Shown here: positions 12,511 through 22,162 of the stretch, in pieces | Numbering within the stretch: position 1 is the stretch's first letter | Layout of the letters: each line of letters starts with the position of its first letter | Made by a program: the position numbers and the translations under genes | Notes under the pieces: model-generated | What the model was told of the DNA's origin: nothing | Seen by the model: the letters and a program-made list of their open reading frames with translations, nothing else | Database searches by the model: none | Assembly: GCA_028532985.1 (NCBI GenBank) | Contig: JANCIK010000007.1 | Coordinates: 1,178,001 to 1,242,000 of the forward strand | Direction of reading: 5' to 3' | From: Stropharia rugosoannulata | Lineage: Eukaryota > Basidiomycota > Agaricomycetes > Agaricales > Strophariaceae | DNA length: 64,000 nt

Positions 12511-13667
12511 ATACGCCCAATTTATACTCAGACCTAACGGGGCCTTATGTATACTAGTGACTTTAGAGCGTCTCCGATATCTTCGCGGGCCCTTTCCTGA
12601 AAGAAGATGTTTCCAATCTTACATCGTGCGCTATCTAATGCTCCCTGGGGCTTCTTAGTAGAGCGAATTCGGACCAACCTGTCATGTCATTGCCACGTTT
12701 TTTGTTCCTTAACCAACACGGACACTTTTGCCTCATACTACATACATACATTTTCTGAGTACGGACTACGACTTCATTTATCTACTCTGGGCTCTTATAC
12801 ACGAAGAATGGACTATATCTAGACATTCATTGGACTTTTTTTGCCTTGTTCCCTATCCAATATGATTTGATTATATTTAATTACCGTGCCTTCAGTCGAG
12901 CTTTTAATACAGCATTCAGAAACTTCAAGCGTTTCCCTATCCTCGCGAACTCTCCCACTAGCGCACGAACCTTTGACCCATGCTTTGAGGCTGTGAGCGC
13001 ACGCGCATCCAGCATGTCTGGTATTGTGGCTGATTTTGAAACGCATCATGACCGGGCGTATTTTACGGGCGCTATTAGGAGATATCAGCGCACGGCGCGC
13101 TGCGTCGCGCAAGCCGCATAAGCTAATCAATCCAAAAGGGGTCATTCAGAGCCTAAAATACGCTCACAAGTACGCACAACACGTTCTAAGCATGGTCCAA
13201 GCTCAGGATTAGCGGCCGCAGCTGTCTGAAAACACGTTTTCTCTGCGTGTAAGACACATGGAGTCACACGCCATGTCGTGTGAAATCGGAAGCGTCCATT
13301 CAAATAACTTCGTGGGTCCAATTAAATCCACACCAGATCATGACAATCTCGGTGAAATGAGGCATCCGAGTCACATTTGCAATCCATTTTGCTTCTAATT
13401 ATGCTTATCATCATTTCACTTCTTTCTTAGGTGGAGAGACTGCGTCTAAGTTTTTGATACACCCCGATACCATGAGGCTACGACGATAAAAACGGTTGTG
13501 GACCTGTTTATGAGTCCGGCAGGTATCCTTTGCTGTTCAATCATGGGAAGGCCGCAAGAAGTAGGTCACTCTCTGCTTCAACCAACTACCGATAATCGTC
13601 CACGGGTATGTAAATTAACGGCCTTATTTTAAACAACAATTTAACGACGATTACGTAGTCTAACTCC
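12511..13667. other. Intergenic between coiled-coil genes 2 and 3
   Basis: 1.16 kb with no frame I can support. The short frames at 12607-13212 on both strands show no domain or splice logic. Confidence 0.4.
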
Positions 13668-14098
13668 ATGGCGTTAATCAAATTTGGACCTACGCCGTCA
13701 GCTGCTCAGTCTGGATCGGCACACCTCACGCTCAAGCCTAGGGCACCCTGTAGTTTTGGCTCACTGAAGACATCGCATCTGGGTGACAAGACCGTGAAAT
13801 CCAGTGGTAAATACAGGAATGATTAGCTTCTACTGCGTTGCGCAACTAACATAAATATTCAGCCTCCACCACGTCATCAGACCGCATTAAAGAACTGCAG
13901 CGAAAGGCTATGCTTCTGCTGGAACGGGAGCAAGAGTTAATCAAGAGGGAGAAGGAACACAGTAAATGGAAAGAGGAACTCGATAAACGAAAATGCGAGC
14001 TCAAGAAACGAGAGGATGAGCTCGACAGAAAGTGGCAGGAAATGAATAAGGACGGAGCATCTAGTATGTATGAACAACAACCACGCTTGGCCCAGTAG
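13668..14098 (+). CDS. Small coiled-coil protein, copy 3 of a local trio
   Basis: Two exons, 13668-13806 and 13863-14098, join in frame across a 56-base intron (GTAAAT to TTCAG) into 124 residues. The first 50 residues are Ser/Thr/Lys-rich. Residues about 57-112 are a charged coiled coil (LLEREQELIKREKEHSKWKE, then LDKRKCELKKREDELDRKW). The coil resembles copy 2 in register, including the tryptophan. It ends soon after the coil and lacks the R-V-x-A-L-E helix, so it is a shorter relative or has decayed at its 3' end. Unlike copies 1 and 2 it has an intron. No function can be assigned. Confidence 0.5.
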
Positions 14099-15506
14099 AC
14101 ATAGACAGTTTATATCCGGCCTGTGACTTTTTGTACATTTTTTTCATACCTCCTCCTTTGAACTTTACATCTTACTTCATGAAAGGCTTGCGCTTTGAAG
14201 ATGCCTTGCCTAGGGATATTCTTTAAAGATAAATTTACAGTAGTGCAGACGTACAATCGTGACGCTAAACATAAAGTAAATACTGTTATTCAAGTCAAGA
14301 GGGTCTCGCACAGCGCTCCAGATGTTCTGCTTAGCATCTAGACGATGGGCGAGAGAGAATGAGATGATGAGGAAGAATATTAGACTAGCGACCGTCACCG
14401 GTTTATGCGGGGTGCACTGAGCTCAATTTATATTCCTCATGGTCTTGTTTTGTGTATGTTTTATCGTATCCGTACGCGATCTCTGTCGGACTTACATTGT
14501 CCATATATGGTAACCCTGTACATAGCTCGATTAGGCAAGTTGACCTGGCATCCACAATAACTCGAATCTAACTTGAATCAATAGATTGAAATTAACTTAA
14601 ACAATTTAATTGGAGACCCGCATTTTATTAACTACGCTTCTTATACTATTTAGATTCAATCAAAGTAGCGGTCGTACCATTTACAGGCCTAGTACAAGTG
14701 GTCAGTGAACGTTGAACGCTGAGAATAACTTTGCTGCACAGAGTAAACCACATAGTCCTATCAAGAACACTGTCGAGAGATATCTATGTAAGACACGCAA
14801 GTCGAAAAGCCTCGTACGAACTGATCGCGCTTTCAGTGCGCTAACGTGAAGGCTATTCGAAAGTCTCAGAAGCTGGAAGTTGGCACACAGGTCGTCCAAA
14901 GTAATATTATTGTAATAATAACCGGTGGCCGTTCCCTCTGAGGACTAGAATGGCCTTCGAGAATCTGGATAAACATCACAAGATTAACATTTGTTTGCTT
15001 TGCTTACTTGCTTACTTGTTGCTTACCTAAACTTCCCACATTCAGCGCTTCAGCCATTGATGATTGACGGTTGTGCTCGAACTGTCATCGTCACTGTTTC
15101 ACCAGCCTAACTACAGTAGGTGCACAGAGTGACTCCAATCGGTACATAGCCAACTCTCTTTTGCGAAGTGTGCTGCAACCTGGACAAGGAAGACCTCACA
15201 GCTTCGGTTTGGCTTCGGTTCTTTTCATTGTGCTAAGATTGCAGAACATTTGAACTCATATTGAACTTGGCTTCATTGCTCTTATTAATTCTCAGAATCC
15301 AGGTTCAATTTGAAGCTTTGTCTATCGTAGGGCTCTAGATTCGATATCATACGGAATACAACTAACCTCTATGCACCCAGTGGCCCTCAGGAGCATTCTG
15401 CTGACCGGACCTTCGATTCATGCTGGCGCGCTTTCAAGCCGCAGTTCCAGGTTCTTGAATACTCTCGCTGATATGCATCATCATCACCGGCCCACCCCAC
15501 CTCCTT
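14099..15506. other. Intergenic, AT-rich
   Basis: 1.4 kb with no supported gene. An imperfect tandem of TTGCTTAC-type units lies near 14993-15029. Otherwise I see nothing. Confidence 0.4.
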
Positions 15507-16175
15507 CTAATTCTGCAAAGTACACTTCCCTCGGACGATTACGCATGGTTTGACATTCACATTGTTATAGTCGACGATCTCCTCCGTCGATGTATGGATT
15601 GCGTCCACGCATAGTTCCTCGGAGAGATCAGTTTCATCGTACTCGCCGCTATCGTCGCCGGTAATAACAAAAAGGCAACCGCAACACTTGGAGTAATACA
15701 CAGTGTGGACTCCCGGGATGCGCCACTCGTACTCATCTTTCATGACATGCTCAATCTTGCAACGCGTTCCGTCCCCCTCCTTGTATGTTTGATGGCAGCG
15801 AACACAGTGCCTTACCTTCACATACACCTCTAGGACGAGGTCCCTATAGCTCTTTGTGCTGATTATGATAAAAGCGGTCTCGATGTACCGTTCTATTGGA
15901 AGAATCTCTAAAAGAGTTGCATCTTTCGAGACTACAATCTTTATTTTATCATGCACAGAGAGTTGGGCCCTTCTTCTAACCTCGGCGTACGCATCTGAAT
16001 CCATTATAAGCTCGGCGTTTTTCAAAAATTCTCTGAACACGTAGTCCTGCGCGCCACCGTCAGTGCCCATTGGCACCAGGAAATGCGGGTAGTTCTGGAC
16101 GATATTTTTCGCATCTTCATAGATTGTTTGGGGAAGATGTTCTAGTTGGGTAACGATGGCTTCGTGTGATATCAT
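15507..16175 (-). CDS. Unknown two-Y-motif/CxxCH family protein, full-length copy
   Basis: A single open frame of 222 residues from the ATG at 16175; the frame extends upstream only through a TTG. I do not recognise the family. It contains an N-terminal block LPQTIYEDA. Next comes a first helical motif YVFREFLKNAELIMDSDAY, then a second related one, RYIETAFIIISTKSYRDLV. After that is a Cys/His module with spacing C-x2-C-H-x10-C-x3-H (CVRCHQTYK, then RCKIEH), which could bind zinc. The C-terminal half has CCGCLFVITGDD, a cysteine in EELCVDAIHT, and ends in CVIVRGKC. No signal peptide or membrane helix is seen, although it is cysteine-rich. The closest relative in the window is at 28815-29603, with partial relatives at 18313 and 19060, all on this strand. 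Confidence 0.6.
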   Translation of the reverse strand: MISHEAIVTQLEHLPQTIYEDAKNIVQNYPHFLVPMGTDGGAQDYVFREFLKNAELIMDSDAYAEVRRRAQLSVHDKIKIVVSKDATLLEILPIERYIETAFIIISTKSYRDLVLEVYVKVRHCVRCHQTYKEGDGTRCKIEHVMKDEYEWRIPGVHTVYYSKCCGCLFVITGDDSGEYDETDLSEELCVDAIHTSTEEIVDYNNVNVKPCVIVRGKCTLQN

Positions 16176-17676
16176 CTTTTCAGGGCGGTTGAAGCTTGGA
16201 GGAAATGAAATGGTCCTGGATGTAGAGGTTCTCCGACCAGGAGTCAATATTTATACAGTTAAGGCAAGTCGCTGTGACCCTGTTGTACAACAAAAGCACT
16301 AACTTACCGGTAACCATGACCTGCATTGTGGATGTAAGAGTTCACAATGTGATTGTGGCACAGGCCACATTATCATAAACAAACGGGCCCACCCAAGCGA
16401 AGCGCTGCCTAGGGCAGTCTGTATCCGTATAAGGATTCACTTGCAAGTAAGTATATCCTGACAGCGCTCATTATTGCACGTTACTCACTATTGAAACCCC
16501 CGTTCATCCAGGCATTGTACATCCCAACCTAACGCAAAAAGTATGAGAAGTAGCGGCGCAGAAACTTTGCGATGGTCGAGCTTACTGAAGCCGGCGTCCA
16601 AGTATACGATGGGTGGCACAATAACGACTAAACGAGGCTCTCTTCTGTCTGATCGGAGCAAGTGGTAATAACTTGTCGTCTATCTTAAGCACCTCATGGC
16701 AGTTAGCTTAGACATTCGGCAAGGCAGCACTAGTGGATGGCTGGATCCGAGATAACTCTCCATAGCTCACTATAACTTTTTCAGATATCGGGCTGGGCGT
16801 ATGTGCGCTGTGCAAAGTTTACAAGGTATTCCGGACCGAACGTAGGGTTTAGAATCCGTAGTTGCAGGAAAACCTGCGGAGGAAAGGCAGTATAGCGGAA
16901 CTAATCAGTAAGCAACAGCCACATATTATCGCCCAACACTGTTATCATTAATCTGCGCCGTGGCTTTTAGGACGCTAAATGTAGAGGTAGTGATGGCTAT
17001 TCCAAACAGTTGTGTGCCACAAATGACTCAGAGATATATCATTAGGGTTCCCGAATTGCTGCTGGGCAGATGATTGAACTCTATGATTTCTCAAGCATTA
17101 AGTTTCCGGTTTTGCTGCATGTGTTATACTTATTCCTTGCTTTGCCTAATCAGAGACCTCATGAGATCAACTAGCTTCTTGCAGGTAAGTATAATGTTTG
17201 AAATTCAAAGATGATACATCGGCAGACTAGTCGGCATACTTAAACAACAAAGTGTGTGGGCTTTAGAAGAATACGGCGATGCACTATAGTGTACTCGTGC
17301 GTCGGTGCTGCGTGATATACGGGTGAGGTGCACTCACATAGTATGCCCAATAAGATGTCACTCTCCGAAATATTAGGAAACAGGAATGCGCCCTGACCAG
17401 TTCAAGACCTAATTTCTCCGTATACTCAACAGTGTACGTCAAATTCTAACTGACATTGCTGATCACCGGTGACAATGTAATACAGTTTACCGTTTCTCCA
17501 CCCCATAGCTGGGGAGATGTAACCGGAGTTTGCATCCAGCTACTATCCTCTTTCAAATGCAAAGCGGGAGAAGAAGGTAAATATGGACCTCAGAAAACAG
17601 TATATAATGAGTTGGCTGGCCTCACTGCTAGTCATCGAACTCATCCGTTCAACAGTCAAACCTCTTCAGCACCTCA
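16176..17676. other. Intergenic, divergent promoters
   Basis: 1.5 kb between two divergent genes. A TATATAA sequence lies about 75 bases before the ATG of the DPBB gene. I found no supported ORF. Confidence 0.4.
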
Positions 17677-18194
17677 ATGGCTTACTTCAAGACTTTTGCA
17701 ACTCTTCTCGCTAGCCTCGCGCTTGTGGGTACTGCTAACGCATTCAACGGCGATGGTAAATAAGTTGCGGCATCTATGTTTTCACTGGTACTGAGCCGAT
17801 ATGTTTTTTTTTAGCAACCTGGTATCACACTGGCGTACGAACCCATTCTGCAATTAAAGTATTTGAACAACTAAATAAAAATTCTGTAGCTTGGAAGCTG
17901 CGGGGTCTTCAACCAGGAATCTGATTTTATCGTCGCACTTTCTGTCCCCCAAGCTGCTGGGAGAGCTCACTGCGGGCAACGCATTAATGTTTTCTGTGAG
18001 CCACTTTGATACTTTCTAATAAAGTCCCGTTATCTAATTAGAGATGTTCAGATCAAGGCAGGGTTGTCGCCGCCACCGTCGCTGATACCTGCGAAGGTTG
18101 CGCCCAGTTCGACATCGACTTGTCACCTGGAGCCTTCCAGGTACTTGCTCCTCTCGATGCCGGGCGCATTCAGGTTGACTGGGAATGGGCATGA
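17677..18194 (+). CDS. Small secreted double-psi beta-barrel (RlpA/barwin-like) protein
   Basis: Four exons (17677-17755, 17815-17834, 17890-17995, 18052-18194) join in frame into 115 residues. Residues 1-22 are a clear signal peptide ending TANA. The mature domain shows the hallmarks of the double-psi barrel: ATWYHTGLGSCG at the start, CGQRINVF in the middle, then VVAATVADTCEGC and IDLSPGAFQVLAPLDAG, with a closing VDWEW. It is about the minimum length for the fold and has no second domain. Such proteins in mushrooms are secreted, may bind wall glucans or inhibit enzymes, and are often expressed in fruiting bodies. The conserved aspartate of the barrel (VADTC) is present, but no lytic activity should be assumed. 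The third acceptor (TTCAG before 18052) is chosen because it alone keeps the frame. Confidence 0.75.
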
Positions 18195-18312
18195 GTCGGC
18201 GAAGCAGCCATTTCTAAATCACAAATTGACGAAGGTCGTAGAATGTATTATGATCATAATGTAGATAAGTAGCAGAGGCTTTGATCGTTTGCCTATAAGA
18301 TATAAACGATTT

Positions 18313-18717
18313 TTACTCCACTGTTAATGGCACTGGTTCTACGGGCACTACCATGTCGTACGCCTTGGTTTTCACAATTTTTTCTGCCAGTTCAATGTAG
18401 AACTGAATACATTCCGCATTGTTTTTCCCGACACAGGTACACTTCCAACCTTTGTCTTCACATCCCCAGGAGATGGCGTTGTCTAGAAGATTGCAAATAT
18501 TGAAGTGGACAAATCGGCTTGGGCAGGGTAGTTCTTTGTAAGGTTTGGAGCTCATGATTGCAAAACCCCTTTCAATAAAGTTCAAATAAACTTTGGCTTC
18601 CTCGCCTCCATCTTCTTGAGTCAAATTCTGGTGGCCGTCGGAGTAAGCGACGAAAGCAGTTTCGAATACATCGACGGGGAGCTTGCGAGCTCGTCTAAGG
18701 AGTGTTGCGGTTGTCAT
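18313..18717 (-). CDS. Unknown two-Y-motif family protein, short copy without CxxCH module
   Basis: A 134-residue intact frame with a true ATG. It keeps the family's N-terminal block (LPVDVFETA), the first helical motif (VYLNFIERGFAIMSSKPYKE) and the second one (QFYIELAEKIVKTKAYDMV). It stops about 10 residues later, where the copies at 15507 and 28815 enter their C-x2-C-H module. Between the motifs is a different cysteine cluster (CEDKGWKCTCVGKNNAEC) not seen in the other copies. This may be a truncated but maintained paralogue, or the module may have been lost by a 3' rearrangement. It is convergent with the DPBB gene, whose stop lies about 120 bases away. No function can be assigned. Confidence 0.5.
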   Translation of the reverse strand: MTTATLLRRARKLPVDVFETAFVAYSDGHQNLTQEDGGEEAKVYLNFIERGFAIMSSKPYKELPCPSRFVHFNICNLLDNAISWGCEDKGWKCTCVGKNNAECIQFYIELAEKIVKTKAYDMVVPVEPVPLTVE

Positions 18718-19059
18718 GATGCTGTGGGTATTGGTGTGTTTAGAGGATCAAAAGCAGAACAGTATTTATATATACGCAGATATCAAGGCTGGCCTTTGGG
18801 CATGATAAATCGAACAAATGTATACAGATGAGCCACTAAATGCCACTGAGCATTTGCTTTTCCGGCCCCATCCCATTTTGGCCTTGTTGTACTCTACTCA
18901 TTAGCCCATCAACGCCATTTCAACGCTTGCGGCTTATCCTATGTATATCCTTTCCATGCTCCGTCAAAACCTATAACGCTTGAGCTGGGCCTCAACAAGG
19001 TAAGCGTGACTCGACTCACCTCATATGTCAGTGTGTCTTTGCTACCGCAAATATTCAGA
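18718..19059. other. Intergenic
   Basis: About 340 bases upstream of the short family copy. No ORF of note. Confidence 0.35.
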
Positions 19060-19276
19060 TTAATGAAGTTCTGGATGGCATTTCCCATTGACGATGATGC
19101 AACGAAAAATGTTTACGTCGTTGTAGCCTCGTCGGCGTTGTTTCTGGACCTCCCGCGTATCGTCGGTATGGAGTTCATCTGCGCATAAATTGGTGGCAAG
19201 TATCTTTTCATCAAAGCATCCATCACAATCCCCCCTTATAGTCATCAGTAAAAAGTCGCATGTCGTATAATCACCT
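19060..19276 (-). pseudogene. C-terminal relic of the two-Y-motif/CxxCH family
   Basis: The frame reads TTCDFLLMTIRGDCDGCFDE, then NLCADELHT, and ends YNDVNIFRCIIVNGKC plus four residues. This aligns over its whole length with the C-terminal quarter of the 15507 copy (CLFVITGDDSGEYDE, ELCVDAIHT, YNNVNVKPCVIVRGKC). Nothing upstream on this strand encodes the two Y motifs or the C-x2-C-H module, and a stop lies just beyond 19276. It is either an orphan terminal exon or, more likely, a remnant of a lost copy. The short intact copy at 18313 lies on the 3' side and could once have been joined to it, although the order on the minus strand is wrong for a simple split. Confidence 0.55.
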
Positions 19277-19669
19277 CCAATTAGTTACATACCTACCAAA
19301 TGGGTTATATAAGCACAATTATTTGTTTGTCGAATATATTAAAGCGTTTTCGAATATATCGTACATAAGAGTTGTAGCTAAACAATAATTGGAAGAATGT
19401 AACCAGAGAATCACTTACAACGGTGCCCAAGAATTGGGGTGCAGGTAACCGATTCCATCAATACAAGTAGTTGCAATTTGGACAATTATTTTGCCTCAAT
19501 TAGACTATCTCCGAACATAAAAAATTGTTGAAACGGGAGATCTCAGTTGGAATTCATTTTATTCACACAATTTACTTTAGCGATGGAAGCAAATGTATTC
19601 AGTAGGTAGTTGTACACATTAACATGTAATAATAGAAGAACAGAGCATAAAGCACATGGGAAAGAACGG
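19277..19669. other. Intergenic, AT-rich
   Basis: About 390 AT-rich bases between the family relic and the minisatellite. No gene seen. Confidence 0.35.
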
Positions 19670-19769
19670 GTAGACGACAGCACAGACGAGAGCACGTAGA
19701 CGAGAGCACGTAGACGGGAGCACGTAGACAAGCAGGTTGACGAGAGCAGGTTGACGAGAGTATGTAGAC
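19670..19769. repeat. 14-base minisatellite
   Basis: About seven imperfect copies of GTAGACGAGAGCAC and variants (GTTGACGAGAGCAG, GTAGACGGGAGCAC). It lies about 20 bases beyond the stop codon of the first DUF6698 gene, inside its likely 3' untranslated region. Confidence 0.85.
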
Positions 19770-19787
19770 CAAGGTCAGAGCTATGAA

Positions 19788-21604
19788 TTAGTACTTGGTC
19801 TTGCTGGGGCGGCCACGTCTGCGCTTACGAGGAACTTCCGGTTCGGTTTCGCAAGGTGCGCCTGCAGCTGCAGCTTCGTTGTTGACAGTCGCAGAGTTGG
19901 CCTGAGTGGGTGTTTTGGGCTCCGGTACAGACTGAGTAAGTGTTGCGGGCACCGGTACAGACTGAGTATTCGAGTCTTGTGGGGGCAATGGTTCATTTTG
20001 ATTGGCGGCACCGCCTGTCGAGCGATTAGGAGAGCTTTGGGGAGGCGTGGGCGGTCGGTTCAAGGTCTCTCTCTCGGGGGTAGGCGGCTGAATTGAGGTG
20101 TCGCTCTCCTTGTCAGTATGCTGTACCATTAACTATTGCCAATGACATACCCGACCGTTGTCAGTCTCCTCGTTATTTCCACTGTGATCTTCTGTGTCCT
20201 TCTCGGCTGCGGCCGCGCGTTTAGCTGCGCGAGCTTTTAGTACTCCTGTTGGATCTTCGGGGTCACTGTCCTCCGAATCTGATACTTCGTTACGTCGTCG
20301 TTTAGTTGACTGCTTTAGGGCGGGTATGGCGCTACAAACAGTCAGTGTAGTGGATAATAGAATGAAACATTAAGACTTACTCGGTTAGAAACTGTAAAGT
20401 GCTGGTCACCCAGGGGTCGTTCGGGTCGCTTTCAAAGTAAGCCACAATGATTGAAAAGAATTGCTGTAGGTCAAATTTTCCGATTTTCGTCTCCCAGTTA
20501 GGCGAGCTGGAGAGTGCAAAATAAACCTGCATATCGAGTGAGTGGCTTGTTGAAGATGGAAATGTTAGATATACATGACACGCGGCATACGCCACCGCTC
20601 TCCCAGTAATGGTGCGCATGCCATGCATTTCAGCTTGGCTTGGCTTTGTTCGGGCACGGCGCCCATCTTCAGTGGATGACGGGCCCGTGAAAACGAGACG
20701 GAGGCCCTGTATGCAATTAGAATTGACCGTTAATGATAAAGTAACATACCTTGATGATGATTTCAGACCTGCAGAGGCCCTCATCCAGATTATCCTCCTC
20801 GTATACCGTACCGGCGGGGTAAAGAAATGTCGGCAGGTCTTTTGCTCGAGGCTTGATTGTGCCGTTCTCAACCTTCTTCATAAAAAGACTTATTATTCTG
20901 GACATTAGAATACAAAAGTAGAACATTTGTTTGGATCACGTACATTGGATCCTCGTCAAACTGATCCACCATGCTCAACGGACAAAGTGCGCGAGCGGTT
21001 GCCTTGTAATGAAACCCCCTGAGATCCTTAAGTCGCGTACTTGCAATGGGCGTATACGGGTTTCCAGGTAAGAAGTCGAGGATGTGGGACTTGAACAGGC
21101 CAGTATCAGTGTTCCGGGCTCCATTCATTCGGATTCTCATCTACATATATGCATACACGAAGACAATGGTAAGTATATGCGGTCAAAAGTAGTAGAAACA
21201 ACGTACATGAGCCAGAAACTCGCTGTATGCACACGAGTCATCATCTTCCTTGTAAAAGAGGTCCAAAAGATCGACAAATTTTGGATGTAAGGCAACGATC
21301 ATTTCATATATCTTGACCTCGGGGCCGGTGGTTCTGTTCACTGCTGTAAGTAAAGGATAGAATGACATGCCACATCGGAAGACACTTACGGGGGTTCAGA
21401 TCCCAGTATATATTCAATGTCGGTATACGGGTGAATAGATCTTGTTATCCACCCGGCCTTCTTGAAAAAGGGATCCAAAGCGGTCATGCTGGAAGAAGAT
21501 TACATGAGCGGTAGTCATAATGGTATATTGAGTACTTACATCTCATTCTTGTTGTGACTTTCACGCAGTATGCGGACCATGTCAGAAAGAGGGAGCTCGG
21601 GCAT
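19788..21604 (-). CDS. DUF6698 family protein A, with C-terminal AT-hook-like motif
   Basis: DUF6698 is a family of unknown function common in mushroom genomes. About nine exons can be followed from the ATG at 21604 (MPELPLSDMVRILRESHNK) to the TAA at 19788, for about 480 residues. Core landmarks are FKSHILDFLPGNPYTPIAST, KDLPTFLYPAGTVYEEDN, GLRLVFTGPSS, the block IHGMK-like HGMRTITGRAVAYAACHVY, and YFESDPNDPWVTSTLQFLTE. The C-terminal 160 residues are low-complexity, first acidic (SDSEDSDPEDP), then Pro/Thr/Ala-rich, and end RKRRRGRPSKTKY, which carries the RGRP core of an AT-hook. This suggests nuclear DNA contact, by inference only. It is followed on the same strand by paralogue B. Some exon ends are approximate. 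Confidence 0.7.
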
Positions 21605-22162
21605 GATGAACAAGCAGTGAGTGTGGGAGTACTAAACAGAGAGAAGGAAGAGAAGCAGGTACGCGTCAAGTACGCGTAAGCGCATGTGACTGCTGGCATC
21701 CGTGACTTTGAGAGTCCAGTTTCGTTAAAGTCCGCTTGAGCTGCAAGTATGCTTAGATATGGGTGTAAAATGTATATATTGCCATATATTCTCTGGAGAG
21801 AAGATATTGCCATATATTCTCTCCAGAGAATATACTGTCATATCTTTTGCCTAGATTTGACATTGCTCTCTATTTTATCAAGTCATTGGGAGTGCCCACC
21901 GTAATTGTGATCAAGTTATCAAGAGCTAATATTATTGATAATTAACATTTGTATACGACTGTACATGTCCGGGCAGAGCAGCAAGCAGCACAAAAATCAG
22001 AGCAAAGACATAGCAAACAAAGAACAAAGCACAGAAACAGCATGTAGCAACATCGTCCAAAAACAAGCAATATATCTACACGGGCGAATTGATAGGCGGT
22101 TTTACAAGGATTACAAGGCAAAGAATGTTGGCAGCGACATACTGGGAAGATACTAGCCATTA
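21605..22162. other. Intergenic between the two DUF6698 genes
   Basis: 558 AT-rich bases holding the promoter of gene A, the 3' end of gene B and a strong inverted repeat at 21785-21834. The short frames here show no coding support. Confidence 0.5.
21785..21834. repeat. Perfect 16-base inverted repeat (hairpin)
   Basis: The arms 21785-21800 (TATATTCTCTGGAGAG) and 21819-21834 are exact reverse complements separated by 18 bases. The segment ATATTGCCATATATTCTCT also occurs twice as a direct repeat, from 21776 and 21804. It lies 180-230 bases upstream of the DUF6698 gene A start. It could be a miniature transposon end pair, a binding site for a dimeric regulator, or a chance duplication. Confidence 0.8.

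Noticed and set aside
14990..15030. TTGCTTAC-like repeat as a telomere or satellite
   Set aside because: Too few and too irregular units; probably a simple-sequence patch.
15856..16044. Plus-strand frame inside the first CxxCH family gene
   Set aside because: Antisense shadow of the supported minus-strand gene.
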